A DNA stretch of 64,000 bases from Sulfitobacter brevis (GCF_900112755.1 NZ_FOMW01000004.1:248001-312000), one strand, 5' to 3'; counted from the stretch's first letter, positions 45,191-54,278 are shown. Numbers and translations: made by a program. The notes: generated from the letters alone by a model not told the origin.

Positions 45191-45979
45191 ATGCTCAGCT
45201 ATTCAGAATTTGGCGCCGCCGCCTCTCCCGACCGCCCTGCCTTGCTCATCGCCCACGGCCTCTTTGGCTCGGGGCGCAATTGGGGCGTGATCGCAAAACG
45301 GCTTTCAGACAGCCGCCAAGTCGTCACCGTCGACATGCGCAACCACGGAACCAGCCCGCGTCACGACAGCCACAGCTATCCCGATATGGCTGCCGATCTA
45401 AGGGAAGTTATCGACCACCTCGGGGCGCCGATGGACGTCTGTGGCCATTCGATGGGCGGCAAAGCTGCGATGGTGCTGGCGCTGACCCATCCGGATGTGG
45501 TTCGGCGGCTTGTCGTTGCCGATATCGCACCTGTCGCCTACTCCCATACCCAGACCCAGTTCATTGACGCCATGCGCAGCGTTGATCTGGAAAACCTCAC
45601 GCGCCGCTCGGACGCCGAGGCGCAACTGGCCGAGGCCGGGGTCGAACCTGTCTTGCAGAGCTTTTTCACCCAATCATTGGATGTGCCCAATCAACGCTGG
45701 CGGCTTAATCTTGATGTGCTGGAGGCAGGGATGGATCAAATCATCGGCTGGCCCTCCGATGTGAGCGGCAGCTTTGATGGCTCTACGCTGTTTTTATCAG
45801 GTGGCGCTTCGGACTACGTCCAGCCCGCGTACCGCGACACGATCAAACCCTATTTCCCTGCCGCTCGGTTTGCCAAACTACCGGGGGCGGGGCATTGGCT
45901 CCATGCGGAAAAGCCGCGCGAATTTGAGGCTGCACTACGGGTTTTTCTGGATGCCGAAGCCAAAAGCACCGACGGCTAA
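45191..45979 (+). CDS. Alpha/beta-hydrolase (YbfF-like esterase)
   Basis: 262 residues. HGLFGSGRNWGVIAKRL is the oxyanion-hole region; nucleophile Ser in GHSMGGKAAM, Asp in the later strand (about residue 206), His in GAGHWLHAEKP. The HGLFGSG and VDMRNHGTSP patterns are typical of the YbfF/abhydrolase 11 group, which hydrolyses acyl-CoA or ester substrates. Natural substrate unknown. Weak ribosome site. Confidence 0.93.
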   Translation: MLSYSEFGAAASPDRPALLIAHGLFGSGRNWGVIAKRLSDSRQVVTVDMRNHGTSPRHDSHSYPDMAADLREVIDHLGAPMDVCGHSMGGKAAMVLALTHPDVVRRLVVADIAPVAYSHTQTQFIDAMRSVDLENLTRRSDAEAQLAEAGVEPVLQSFFTQSLDVPNQRWRLNLDVLEAGMDQIIGWPSDVSGSFDGSTLFLSGGASDYVQPAYRDTIKPYFPAARFAKLPGAGHWLHAEKPREFEAALRVFLDAEAKSTDG

Positions 45980-46027
45980 AGTTAGGGTCTCGGTGCTAAC
46001 GGATTTGCAACCGCAGTCGCGCAACCC

Positions 46028-47416
46028 TTAGCCGCCTTCTTTTAACGCGCCGTTATCCCAATCGCCGGCAGCCTCTTCGCCAGTGGCATAGCGCATGGTT
46101 CCCGTCCCCTGTCGCTTGCCCGCTTTGAAGGTACCCTCATAGACATCGCCATTATCATAGGTCGCTTTGCCCTGACCTTCGATCTCGCCACGGGTCCATT
46201 CGCCTTCGTAGATGAAACCGCTGGCCATGGTTATCTTGCCCTGACCGTGGCGCTGGCCAGCCTCAAACAAGCCCTCATAGATGGTGCCATCGGGATAGGT
46301 CGCCTTGCCCTGCCCGTGGCGTTGGCCGTCTTTCCAGCCACCTTCATAGCGATAGCCGTCAGCATAGGTCATCACACCTTGGCCGTCGTTACGCGCATTC
46401 TTGAATTCGCCGTCATAGACGATGCCGTTGGTATAGGTCGCAACGCCCTTGCCATCGATCACCCCCGACGCCCACGCCCCTTCATAGGTCGAGCCATCAG
46501 GATAGGTGATCTTGCCGGTGCCATCGGCCAGATCGTCACGGAACGTGCCGACATAGACCGAGCCGTCGGGATAGGTGACCTGCCCCTGCCCTTCGATCTG
46601 GCCCGCGACCCATGAGCCGGCATAGATATAGCCATCCGCGCCGGTAAAGGTGCCTTGGCCATCGCGGCGATCATCCTTGAAGTCGCCCTCATAGATGTCA
46701 CCGTTTTCATAGGTGACCTTGCCCTTGCCCTCACGGCGACCACCAATCAGATCGCCCTCATAGACATCGCCATTGGGTTGGGTCAGCTTGCCGGTGCCAT
46801 CAATCTGCCCGTCTTTCCACAGCCCTACGTAAATCAGCCCGTCGGGCATGGTCAGCGTGCCGGTGCCGTTACGCTTGCCGTCAGCGATATCACCCTCGTA
46901 GACCGCGCCATCGGGATAGGTGATCGTGCCGATGCCCTGCTTGACACCGTCGATCCAGTCGCCCTTGTACTCATACCCACCGGGGCTCTGCATGACACCT
47001 TTGCCGTGGTGTTTGGCATTGCGAAACTGGCCCTCATAGCGCACGCCGTTGGCATAAAGCGCCACGCCGCTGCCCATGATCGCCCCCGAAAGCCAGTCGC
47101 CCTCATAGGTGCCGCCATCTGCAAAGGTGATCTTGCCAAATCCGTCAGGCTTGCCCTTGGCGAAATTCCCCTCATAGACCGACCCGTTGGGAAAGCGCGC
47201 AACGCCCTCGCCCTTGATCTCGCCGTCTTCCCACTGGCCGGAGTACTCATAGCCGTTGGGCAATTTGTAAGAGCCCGTGCCATGCTGCAACCCGCCGCGG
47301 AAGGTGCCTTCATAAACGCCACCATCATCGTATTGCTTGGATGACACCTGCGTTTCCTGCGCCAGAGCGCTGATCGGCATCAGGGCAAGACAGAGGGCGA
47401 GAGAGCGAAATGACAT
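46028..47416 (-). CDS. Exported MORN-repeat protein with 18 tandem repeats
   Basis: 462 residues. A Sec signal peptide (MSFRSLALCLALMPISALA) then 18 consecutive 23-residue MORN units (pattern YEGxFxxGxxxGxGxxxYxxGxx) and a partial one, covering almost the entire mature protein from about residue 30. Each unit is 69 bases and the gene is a strongly periodic sequence. MORN repeats form elongated beta-hairpin arrays that bind lipids or proteins; most characterised ones are eukaryotic or cytoplasmic. This one should be periplasmic or surface-exposed. Start at 47416 is set by the signal; a much longer frame runs upstream antisense to nadE and is rejected. Confidence 0.88.
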   Translation of the reverse strand: MSFRSLALCLALMPISALAQETQVSSKQYDDGGVYEGTFRGGLQHGTGSYKLPNGYEYSGQWEDGEIKGEGVARFPNGSVYEGNFAKGKPDGFGKITFADGGTYEGDWLSGAIMGSGVALYANGVRYEGQFRNAKHHGKGVMQSPGGYEYKGDWIDGVKQGIGTITYPDGAVYEGDIADGKRNGTGTLTMPDGLIYVGLWKDGQIDGTGKLTQPNGDVYEGDLIGGRREGKGKVTYENGDIYEGDFKDDRRDGQGTFTGADGYIYAGSWVAGQIEGQGQVTYPDGSVYVGTFRDDLADGTGKITYPDGSTYEGAWASGVIDGKGVATYTNGIVYDGEFKNARNDGQGVMTYADGYRYEGGWKDGQRHGQGKATYPDGTIYEGLFEAGQRHGQGKITMASGFIYEGEWTRGEIEGQGKATYDNGDVYEGTFKAGKRQGTGTMRYATGEEAAGDWDNGALKEGG

Positions 47417-47671
47417 GGACGAACCTGCGTGACTACGTGGACGGGCTTGCCGCTGGACAAGGGCCGCAGCCCCGTGGCAATTGCCCGTAAGCCTAAGCAA
47501 TGGGGGCTGAAGGGGCAATCTTCTTTTACGGGCCTCGGCGGTGTCACACCCGCAGAACACATGCCCGAGCGTTGCACAGTGCAGGTTTGCCGATCCCTGC
47601 CGTACGGGTAGAGGGTTTCCCTGCCCGCGCGTTCTGCTAAACCCGTGCCGAACCAGCCAAAGGCCCGCGCC

Positions 47672-49330
47672 ATGACAGACCGTTTCCGTATCACTTTGGG
47701 TCAGTTGAATCCGACCGTCGGCGACCTTGCAGGCAACGCCGCCCTCGCCCGCGACGCATGGCAGCAGGGCAAGGCGGCAGGCGCCGATCTGGTCGCCCTG
47801 CCCGAAATGTTCATCTCGGGCTATAACGCGCAGGATCTGGTGATGAAGCGCGCCTTCCAGCTTGATGTGATGACCCATCTTGAGGCGCTGGCGGCAGACT
47901 GCGCTGACGGCCCTGCCTTGGCGATCGGGGCACCCTGGGCCGAAGGCGCGGAATTGTTCAACGCGTACCTGATCCTCAAGAATGGCAAGATCGCCAGCCG
48001 CACGCTCAAACACAACCTCCCAAACGAAACCGTTTTTGACGAGGTGCGGATTTTTGACAGCGGCCCCTTGGGAGGCCCTTATTCGGTCGGCAACACCCGC
48101 ATCGGCTCGCCGATTTGCGAGGATGCGTGGCACCCCGATGTCGCAGAGACACTGGCCGAGACCGGAGCCGAGTTTCTGTTGGTGCCCAACGGATCGCCAT
48201 ATTATCGCGACAAGATGGAAACCCGGCTTAACATGATGGTCGCGCGGGTAATCGAGACGGGCCTGCCACTGATCTACCTCAATATGACCGGCGGTCAGGA
48301 CGATCAGGTTTTTGACGGCGCCTCCTTTGCCCTCAACCCCGGCGGCAAACTGGCGATGCGGTTGCCTGCCTTCGACAGCACCATCGCCCATGTCGATCTT
48401 GAGCGGGGCCCCGAAGGCTGGCGCGTGCTGCAGGGCGATATTGCGCCGCAGCCCGATGATCTGGAACAAGACTACCGCGTGATGGTGCAGGGCCTGCGCG
48501 ACTACATGAAGAAGACCGGCTTTAAGAAAGTTCTGCTCGGCCTGTCGGGGGGCATTGATTCCGCCATCGTCGCCACCATCGCCACCGATGCCTTGGGCCC
48601 GGACAATGTGCGCTGCGTGATGCTGCCATCTGAATACACCTCACAATCCTCGCTGGATGATGCCGAAACGCTGGCTCGCACCTTGGGCTGCCAATACGAT
48701 TATGTCCCGATCAGCGCCGGGCGGCAGGCGATCGCCGAAACGCTTGCGCCTTTGTTCAAAGGCACCACGCCTGACCTCACCGAGGAAAACATCCAGTCGC
48801 GCTTGCGTGGGCTGCTGTTGATGGCGCTGTCCAACAAGTTTGGCGAAATGCTGTTGACCACGGGCAACAAGTCCGAGGTCGCGGTCGGCTATGCCACGAT
48901 CTACGGCGATATGGCGGGCGGCTATAACCCGATTAAGGACATGTACAAAACCCGCGTGTTTGACAGCTGTCGCTGGCGCAATGAACACCACCGCGACTGG
49001 ATGATGGGACCCGAAGGCGCAGTTATCCCCGGGAACATCATCACCAAACCCCCCAGCGCCGAATTGCGCGATGATCAAAAAGACAGCGACAGCCTGCCCG
49101 ATTACCCAGTGCTGGATGCAATCCTGACAATTCTCGTGGATGACGACGGATCAATCGCTGACTGCGTTGCGGCAGGCTTTGACAGGGACGTCGCCAAGAA
49201 GGTCGAGCATCTGATTTATATCTCAGAGTATAAACGCTTCCAATCCGCACCGGGGCCGCGGTTGACTAAAGGGGCTTTCTGGCTTGATCGGCGCTATCCG
49301 ATTGTAAACCGCTGGCGCGATCCCTCTTAG
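47672..49330 (+). CDS. nadE: Glutamine-dependent NAD+ synthetase
   Basis: 552 residues. N-terminal amidase domain (about 1-260, nitrilase fold; catalytic Glu in VALPEMF, Lys in LKHNLP, Cys in SPICEDAWHP) supplies ammonia from glutamine; C-terminal synthetase domain (about 280-552) with the P-loop LGLSGGIDSAIVATIATDAL. It converts deamido-NAD to NAD. ATG at 47672 is chosen over a GTG at 47645. The 255-nt gap upstream towards the MORN gene contains nothing I can name. Confidence 0.96.
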   Translation: MTDRFRITLGQLNPTVGDLAGNAALARDAWQQGKAAGADLVALPEMFISGYNAQDLVMKRAFQLDVMTHLEALAADCADGPALAIGAPWAEGAELFNAYLILKNGKIASRTLKHNLPNETVFDEVRIFDSGPLGGPYSVGNTRIGSPICEDAWHPDVAETLAETGAEFLLVPNGSPYYRDKMETRLNMMVARVIETGLPLIYLNMTGGQDDQVFDGASFALNPGGKLAMRLPAFDSTIAHVDLERGPEGWRVLQGDIAPQPDDLEQDYRVMVQGLRDYMKKTGFKKVLLGLSGGIDSAIVATIATDALGPDNVRCVMLPSEYTSQSSLDDAETLARTLGCQYDYVPISAGRQAIAETLAPLFKGTTPDLTEENIQSRLRGLLLMALSNKFGEMLLTTGNKSEVAVGYATIYGDMAGGYNPIKDMYKTRVFDSCRWRNEHHRDWMMGPEGAVIPGNIITKPPSAELRDDQKDSDSLPDYPVLDAILTILVDDDGSIADCVAAGFDRDVAKKVEHLIYISEYKRFQSAPGPRLTKGAFWLDRRYPIVNRWRDPS

Positions 49331-49595
49331 GTTTAGTGCGGATCGGCAAGGCGGACCAATGCCGCGCGCCTGCGTTTAGTTCCGTGAGAGACGAAATGCT
49401 TTTGTGCCAATTTACCATAATGTCAAAAATCGGCAGGTCTCCGCTCAAACCTCTGTAAACCTTGCATAATTTTGCTAAATTAACGCCCTAGGGGGAACAT
49501 TTCTCAGCCCTCGCTGTTGGTGCTTCATAACAGCAGCGCGCTACGTCTGCGCCTCTATAACAGGGGCCGGCCGCTGCAGGTTGAAAGGAAAAAAC

Positions 49596-50279
49596 ATGCG
49601 TATTGTAAAACTTGGAATGATCTCCGCCATCGCCCTGTCCGCAGCGGTTCCGGCACTGGCGCAATCCAGCGAAGCCATCGCAGTCACTGATCTGAACATC
49701 CGTAGCGGCCCTGGCCCACACTACGAAGTTGTTGGCGTTATCCCAGGGAGCAAAGCTGCCATGGTAGACGGTTGTCTGGCCGAAAGCTCGTGGTGCAAAG
49801 TCTCCTTTGAAGGCGCATCCGGCTGGTCGTCCTCCGACTATCTGGCCGTTGGTGTAGAAGAGCAGGCCGTCGCGCTGACCGCCCGCCCCGAAGCCGTCAA
49901 AATCGAAACAGTAACCTATGAGAACACCGCAGAAACCACTGCTGACCAGACGACTGGTGTTGCTGCTGGTGCCACAATCGGTGCCTTGGCTGCATACGCC
50001 GTTGGCGGCCCGATCGGCGGCATTATTGCCGGTGGTATCTTGGGTGGTGCCGCTGGTGGCGCATCGGTTGAGCCAACAACCGAAACTGTCACATATGTTC
50101 AATCCAACCCGGTCGACACCGTTTATCTTGACGGCGAAGTTGTCGTCGGCGCCGTCGTGCCGGAAACGGTCACCTATTACGACGTTCCAGCTCAGCCCGA
50201 GCTGCGTTACCTCAACATCAACGGCCAGACCGTTCTTGTTGAAACCGAGAACAACGCCATCGTGCGCGTCATCCGCTAA
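49596..50279 (+). CDS. Exported SH3-domain / DUF1236 protein
   Basis: 227 residues. Signal peptide (MRIVKLGMISAIALSAAVPALA), an SH3b domain at about 30-95 (AVTDLNIRSGPGPHYEVVGVIPGSKAAMVDGCLAESSWCKVSFEGASGWSSSDYL, the NIRSGPG and W...W signature), a glycine-rich hydrophobic linker (about 125-155: GATIGALAAYAVGGPIGGIIAGGILGGAAGG) and a C-terminal DUF1236 domain (VVGAVVPETVTYYDVP...YLNINGQTVLVE). SH3b domains often bind peptidoglycan. GAAAGGA precedes the ATG. Sole gene with its own terminator; the 265-nt upstream gap is AT-richer and probably holds the promoter. Confidence 0.92.
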   Translation: MRIVKLGMISAIALSAAVPALAQSSEAIAVTDLNIRSGPGPHYEVVGVIPGSKAAMVDGCLAESSWCKVSFEGASGWSSSDYLAVGVEEQAVALTARPEAVKIETVTYENTAETTADQTTGVAAGATIGALAAYAVGGPIGGIIAGGILGGAAGGASVEPTTETVTYVQSNPVDTVYLDGEVVVGAVVPETVTYYDVPAQPELRYLNINGQTVLVETENNAIVRVIR

Positions 50280-50316
50280 CTTTAGCGAATCTGCTGGTTT
50301 TCCAGCACAGGGGAAG

Positions 50317-50342
50317 CAGCCGGTCCTTGACCGGCTGTTTTT
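50317..50342 (+). terminator. Terminator after the SH3/DUF1236 gene
   Basis: CAGCCGGTC (50317-50325) pairs perfectly with GACCGGCTG (50329-50337), 3-base loop CTT, followed by TTTTT (50338-50342). Confidence 0.9.
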
Positions 50343-50430
50343 CTTTGTGAAACAGGTTCGTAATGCACCCGCCAAGTCCCGCAATTGTGACTGGTAGCGG
50401 CTTCGCATCCCGCTCATATTGCCCGCAACT

Positions 50431-50447
50431 AAAGGAGCGCGCATTTG
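50431..50447 (+). promoter_or_regulatory. Ribosome-binding site deciding a TTG start
   Basis: AAAGGAG at 50431-50437 stands seven bases before TTG at 50445. This fixes the start of the exported esterase, because the signal peptide begins straight after it. Confidence 0.75.
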
Positions 50448-51260
50448 ATCCGGTTTCGTTATCTGCCAGCCATTTTTCTTTTGCTGTTCTCAATCTGGCC
50501 CCTGCCTGCAGCCGCTTGTGGAGCCGAAACCGATTGCAGCGTCGGCGACCGGATCTACCGCATTGCCCTCCCCGAAAGCGGCGCCGCCCCTGTCGGTGCC
50601 GTGATTTGGGCGCACGGCTACCGTGGCACCGCAGCAGGTGTTATGGGCAACGGATCGCTGCGCAAGATGATATCAGACGCGGGCCTCGCACTGATCGCGG
50701 TGCAGGGTGTGGACGGCACATGGGACCTGCCAAACGGACCGCGCACGGCCGACAGCACCGGCGCGGCGGAGTTTGCCTATTTTGATGCGGTGATCTTGGA
50801 TGCAACGAAGCGCTTCGCGCTGGACCCGAAGCGGATCGTCGCAAGCGGGTTTTCTGCGGGCGCAATGATGGTCTGGAACCTCGCCTGCAGCCACCCCGAA
50901 AGGTTCGCAGGGTTCATACCGTTCTCCGGCACCTTCTGGCTTCGGCCACCGCAAACCTGCGCCCTTCCCGTCTCAAGCATCTTCCATTTCCACGGCGACC
51001 GAGACACCACCGTGCCGCTCACGGGCCGCGAGATTGGCGCGACCAAACAAGGCGACGTGGCCGAGGCGCTGGCCTTTTATGGTAGGTTCGGAGATTTCGG
51101 CCCCGCCACACGAAAACAGCGCGGCGATCTGACCTGTGACAGCCGCGCGAACGCCCAAGGCAATATTCTTGAGTTTTGTCTATTCAAAGGCGGCCATTCG
51201 TTTCGCACCGAACACCTGCGTCTGGGACTTGAGGCACTGCGCACAGCGGGGCACATTTAG
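50445..51260 (+). CDS. Exported polyhydroxybutyrate depolymerase-like esterase (LpqC family)
   Basis: 271 residues, start TTG. A signal peptide (YLPAIFLLLFSIWPLPAAA) then an alpha/beta-hydrolase of the LpqC/PHB-depolymerase family: GAVIWAHGYRGTAAGVM oxyanion region, nucleophile Ser in ASGFSAGAMMVWNLAC, Asp in HFHGDRDTTVPLTGR, His in LFKGGHSFRTEHL. Relatives hydrolyse short-chain esters or PHB oligomers in the periplasm or outside the cell. The natural substrate here is unknown; no phaC, phaZ or feruloyl esterase genes are near. Confidence 0.9.
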   Translation: MIRFRYLPAIFLLLFSIWPLPAAACGAETDCSVGDRIYRIALPESGAAPVGAVIWAHGYRGTAAGVMGNGSLRKMISDAGLALIAVQGVDGTWDLPNGPRTADSTGAAEFAYFDAVILDATKRFALDPKRIVASGFSAGAMMVWNLACSHPERFAGFIPFSGTFWLRPPQTCALPVSSIFHFHGDRDTTVPLTGREIGATKQGDVAEALAFYGRFGDFGPATRKQRGDLTCDSRANAQGNILEFCLFKGGHSFRTEHLRLGLEALRTAGHI

Positions 51261-51334
51261 CCCCACGCATCGCAAATTCCCATTGCACAGTGCGACAGGT
51301 TTCCCGACACTAACGCAGCCAAGGGAGCGCCCAG

Positions 51335-51679
51335 ATGATTGCTGTTATTTTCGAAGTTTTTCCCGCCGAGGGCCGCCGCACCGATTATCTTGATATGGCC
51401 GCAAAGATGCGCCCCTTGGTCGAGCAAATTGACGGCTTTATTTCGGTCGAGCGGTTCGAGAGCCTGACCACGCCCGGTAAGCTGCTTTCGATCTCGTTTT
51501 TTCGGGATGAGGCCGCGTTGGAAGAATGGCGCAAGCTGACCGCCCATCGCGGTGCGCAAAAGGCCGGGCGCGAAGGGATTTTCAGCGATTATCATCTGCG
51601 CATTGCCCATGTGATGCGCGATTACGGTATGTTCGAGCGTGACCAAGCCCCCGCTGACAGCAAAGACGTGCACGACTGA
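51335..51679 (+). CDS. Antibiotic biosynthesis monooxygenase (ABM) family protein
   Basis: 114 residues; dimeric ferredoxin-like fold. Seen: IAVIFEVFPAEGRRTDYLDMAAKMRPLVEQIDGFISVERFESLTTPGKLLSISFFRDEAALEEWRKLTAHRGAQKAGR. Family members include heme-degrading and quinone-modifying oxygenases and many of unknown role. GGGAG lies upstream. Followed at 15 bases by the convergent SDR gene. Confidence 0.9.
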   Translation: MIAVIFEVFPAEGRRTDYLDMAAKMRPLVEQIDGFISVERFESLTTPGKLLSISFFRDEAALEEWRKLTAHRGAQKAGREGIFSDYHLRIAHVMRDYGMFERDQAPADSKDVHD

Positions 51680-51694
51680 ACGCCTGAGAGCATA

Positions 51695-52360
51695 TTACCA
51701 CGGCACCGGTTTTCCCGCCCAATCAAAGAACTTGCCGGTATCCACAGGCGACAACCCGTCGAGCACGGCAACCAGATTTTGCGCGGCCTCTTGCGGGGGA
51801 ACAGCAGGATGGCGCGCAAGGTAGTTTTCGGTGAAGGACGTCGCCACAGTGCCGGGGTGCAAGGCAACGCAGATATTCTCGCGGTGGCTGCGCGACAGTT
51901 CAATCGCGGCGGTGTGGACGATCTGGTTCAGCGCGGCCTTGGCGCTGCGATAGCTGATCCAACCGCCAATCTTGTTGTCCCCGATGGAGCCAACCCGCGC
52001 CGATAATGCCGCAAAAATGCTGGACGTTTTTCGGGGCAGCAAACGCGCGGCGTGACGCAGCACTAAGGCAGGACCGACAGCGTTCAACGCAAATTGATCC
52101 ATCATCGCCTTTTGCGAGATATCACGGATGGTCTTTTCCGGCGCCGCCCCGTCTATTTCCAATGCGCCTGTAGTGACCAACACCCAGTCAAACGGCCCCT
52201 CAAACCGGTTTAATGCCTGCGTGACCGATGCCTCATCAGTGAGATCGAGCCCAGCATCGCGCCGTGACAGGCCCGTCACTGCATCGCCCCGCGCCGCAAG
52301 TACCTCGGCCAGCGCCGCCCCGACCCCGCCGCTTGCGCCAATGATCAAAACCCGTGCCAT
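51695..52360 (-). CDS. Short-chain dehydrogenase/reductase (C-factor-like)
   Basis: 221 residues. Rossmann GASGGVGAALAEVL motif binding NAD(P), catalytic Ser in FAALSARVGS, Tyr-x-x-x-Lys as YRSAK, and a conserved VALHPGTVATSF after it. Shorter than classical SDRs, typical of the csgA/C-factor subgroup. Substrate unknown. It is divergent from the leuA leader region (184 nt to the leader ATG). Confidence 0.92.
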   Translation of the reverse strand: MARVLIIGASGGVGAALAEVLAARGDAVTGLSRRDAGLDLTDEASVTQALNRFEGPFDWVLVTTGALEIDGAAPEKTIRDISQKAMMDQFALNAVGPALVLRHAARLLPRKTSSIFAALSARVGSIGDNKIGGWISYRSAKAALNQIVHTAAIELSRSHRENICVALHPGTVATSFTENYLARHPAVPPQEAAQNLVAVLDGLSPVDTGKFFDWAGKPVPW

Positions 52361-52530
52361 GTTGCTGTCCCTTTCGCCAATGCCCGCGCTGTTACCCTAG
52401 CACGACCCTGATCTAGCAGTCCCCCGCTGCGCTTCGATGTATGCCGCCCGCACATTGCCCCGAGCCCTCGACAAACAAGCATGACACAAAACCTTCCTCA
52501 TTTGGCCCTTCCCATTTGGAAAACCGTGGC

Positions 52531-52536
52531 TATAAA
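52531..52536 (+). promoter_or_regulatory. Candidate -10 box of the leu leader
   Basis: TATAAA at 52531-52536 is centred about 11 bases before the leader ATG at 52544. If used, the transcript would begin within a base or two of the ATG and be leaderless. No convincing -35 is visible (CTTCCC at 52508-52513 has the right spacing). No ribosome site precedes the ATG. Prediction only. Confidence 0.4.
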
Positions 52537-52543
52537 TGACGCC

Positions 52544-52630
52544 ATGACACACGCCGCCCATACCTCGACCCTACCCCGCGCTCGCGCGGCGTCGCTGCGT
52601 GCAACCCTGCTGCTGCTAACTCGCCTCTGA
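52544..52630 (+). CDS. Leucine leader peptide (leuA attenuator)
   Basis: 28 codons ending in TGA at 52628-52630, before leuA. Near its end are four consecutive Leu codons CTG CTG CTG CTA (52607-52618) and a final Leu; six of 28 residues are Leu, and Arg is also frequent. Such a run is the hallmark of a leader peptide that senses charged Leu-tRNA. It overlaps the left arm of the hairpin at 52624-52659. No other gene sits here. Confidence 0.8.
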   Translation: MTHAAHTSTLPRARAASLRATLLLLTRL

Positions 52631-52672
52631 GCGTGCCATCCGGCGCGCCCGCTCAGAGGGAACGTTGCGCGC
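52597..52672 (+). promoter_or_regulatory. leuA attenuator RNA structure
   Basis: Two nested pairings: an inner perfect 10-bp hairpin, CCTCTGAGCG (52624-52633) with CGCTCAGAGG (52650-52659), and an outer pairing GCGTGCAAC (52597-52605) with GTTGCGCGC (52664-52672), one G-U. A ribosome stalled on the Leu codons (52607-52618) would cover the outer arm, and one at the stop would cover the inner arm, so the folds depend on leucine supply. No U-tract follows before leuA, so control may act through translation or Rho instead of an intrinsic terminator. Mechanism is inference. Confidence 0.65.
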
Positions 52673-52709
52673 CACGGATAGACCCACAGCAGAACGAAAG
52701 TATTCAGAC

Positions 52710-54278
52710 ATGACTGACCAATCTTCCCAAGACCGCGTCTTGATTTTTGACACCACATTGCGCGATGGCGAACAATCGCCCGGTGCGACGATGACCCATG
52801 CCGAGAAGATCGAAATCGCAGGGCTGCTCGATGAAATGGGCGTTGATGTGATCGAGGCCGGTTTCCCGATCGCCTCTGAGGGTGATTTTGCCGCCGTCGC
52901 CGAAATCTCGCGCCTTTCGAAAAACAGTGTGATCTGCGGCCTTGCCCGCGCCCAGCTCGGCGATATCGACCGCTGCTGGGAGGCGGTGAAACACGCGCCC
53001 CAACCACGCATCCACACGTTTATCGGCACCTCGCCGCTGCACCGCGCCATTCCGAACCTCACCAAGGACGAAATGGCCGACCGCATCCACGAGACGGTCA
53101 GCCATGCCCGTAACCTGTGTGATAACGTGCAATGGTCGCCGATGGACGCCACGCGGACCGAGTTGGATTACCTCTACCGCGTTGTCGAGATCGCGATCAA
53201 AGCCGGGGCCACAACGATCAATATCCCCGACACGGTCGGCTATACCGCGCCACGCGAGAGCGCCGAGCTGATCCGCAAATTGCTCGAACACGTGCCGGGC
53301 GCCGACGAGATCATTTTTGCCACCCATTGCCACAACGATCTTGGCATGGCGACCGCCAACAGCCTCGCCGCCGTCGAGGCGGGCGCGCGGCAGATCGAGT
53401 GCACGATCAATGGTTTGGGCGAACGCGCGGGCAATACCGCGCTGGAAGAAGTTGTGATGGCGATGCGCGTGCGCAATGACATCATGCCCTACCAGACCAA
53501 GATCGACGCCACCAAGATCATGAACATCTCGCGCCGTGTCGCGGCGGTGTCGGGCTTTGCCGTGCAGTTCAATAAGGCCATCGTCGGCAAGAACGCATTT
53601 GCGCACGAGTCCGGCATCCATCAGGACGGCATGCTGAAAAACGCCGAAACCTTCGAGATTATGCGCCCCGAAGATGTGGGCCTCTCCGAGACCAATATCG
53701 TGATGGGCAAACACTCCGGTCGCGCCGCTTTACGCTCCAAGCTGGAGGACCTCGGCTTTGAATTGGGCGATAACCAGCTCAAGGACGTGTTCGTGCGGTT
53801 CAAGGAGTTGGCTGATCGCAAAAAGGAAATCTACGAGGACGACCTGATCGCCTTGATGCGCACCACGACCGACCCCGAAGAAGACCGGATTCGTTTGAAA
53901 TCGTTGACCGTGGTTTGCGGCACAGAAGGCCCACAAAAAGCCGATATGGCGCTGGATATCGACGGCGGCGCGCAATCAACCACACAGACCGGCGATGGTC
54001 CTGTCGATGCAGCGTTCAACTGTATCAAGGCTTTGGTGCCGCACAGCGCCCGCTTGCAGCTTTATCAGGTGCACGCGGTGACCGAAGGCACGGACGCGCA
54101 GGCGACAGTTTCAGTGCGGATGGAGGAAGACGGGCGGATCGTGACCGGACAGTCGGCAGATACCGATACGGTCGTGGCCTCGGTTCGGGCCTATATCCAC
54201 GCATTGAACCGGTTGCTGGTGCGCCGCGAAAAAGGCGGCACGGATCGCCGCGAAGTCAGCTATAAAGACGTTGGCTGA
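52710..54278 (+). CDS. leuA: 2-isopropylmalate synthase
   Basis: 522 residues; condenses acetyl-CoA with 2-oxoisovalerate, first step of leucine synthesis. HMGL-like TIM barrel (FDTTLRDGEQSPGATM, metal ligands HCHNDLGMATANSLAA, HESGIHQDG), linker and a C-terminal regulatory LeuA dimer domain (about residues 390-520) that binds leucine for feedback inhibition. ATG at 52710 is the clean start; residues upstream belong to the attenuator. Regulation: leader peptide plus probable feedback. Neighbouring leuB/C/D genes are not in the window. The dyad at 54290-54315 follows. Confidence 0.96.
   Translation: MTDQSSQDRVLIFDTTLRDGEQSPGATMTHAEKIEIAGLLDEMGVDVIEAGFPIASEGDFAAVAEISRLSKNSVICGLARAQLGDIDRCWEAVKHAPQPRIHTFIGTSPLHRAIPNLTKDEMADRIHETVSHARNLCDNVQWSPMDATRTELDYLYRVVEIAIKAGATTINIPDTVGYTAPRESAELIRKLLEHVPGADEIIFATHCHNDLGMATANSLAAVEAGARQIECTINGLGERAGNTALEEVVMAMRVRNDIMPYQTKIDATKIMNISRRVAAVSGFAVQFNKAIVGKNAFAHESGIHQDGMLKNAETFEIMRPEDVGLSETNIVMGKHSGRAALRSKLEDLGFELGDNQLKDVFVRFKELADRKKEIYEDDLIALMRTTTDPEEDRIRLKSLTVVCGTEGPQKADMALDIDGGAQSTTQTGDGPVDAAFNCIKALVPHSARLQLYQVHAVTEGTDAQATVSVRMEEDGRIVTGQSADTDTVVASVRAYIHALNRLLVRREKGGTDRREVSYKDVG

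Noticed and set aside
47417-48469. N-terminal extension of the MORN protein (about 350 codons upstream)
   Set aside because: It runs antisense to nadE, and a clear signal peptide begins at 47416.
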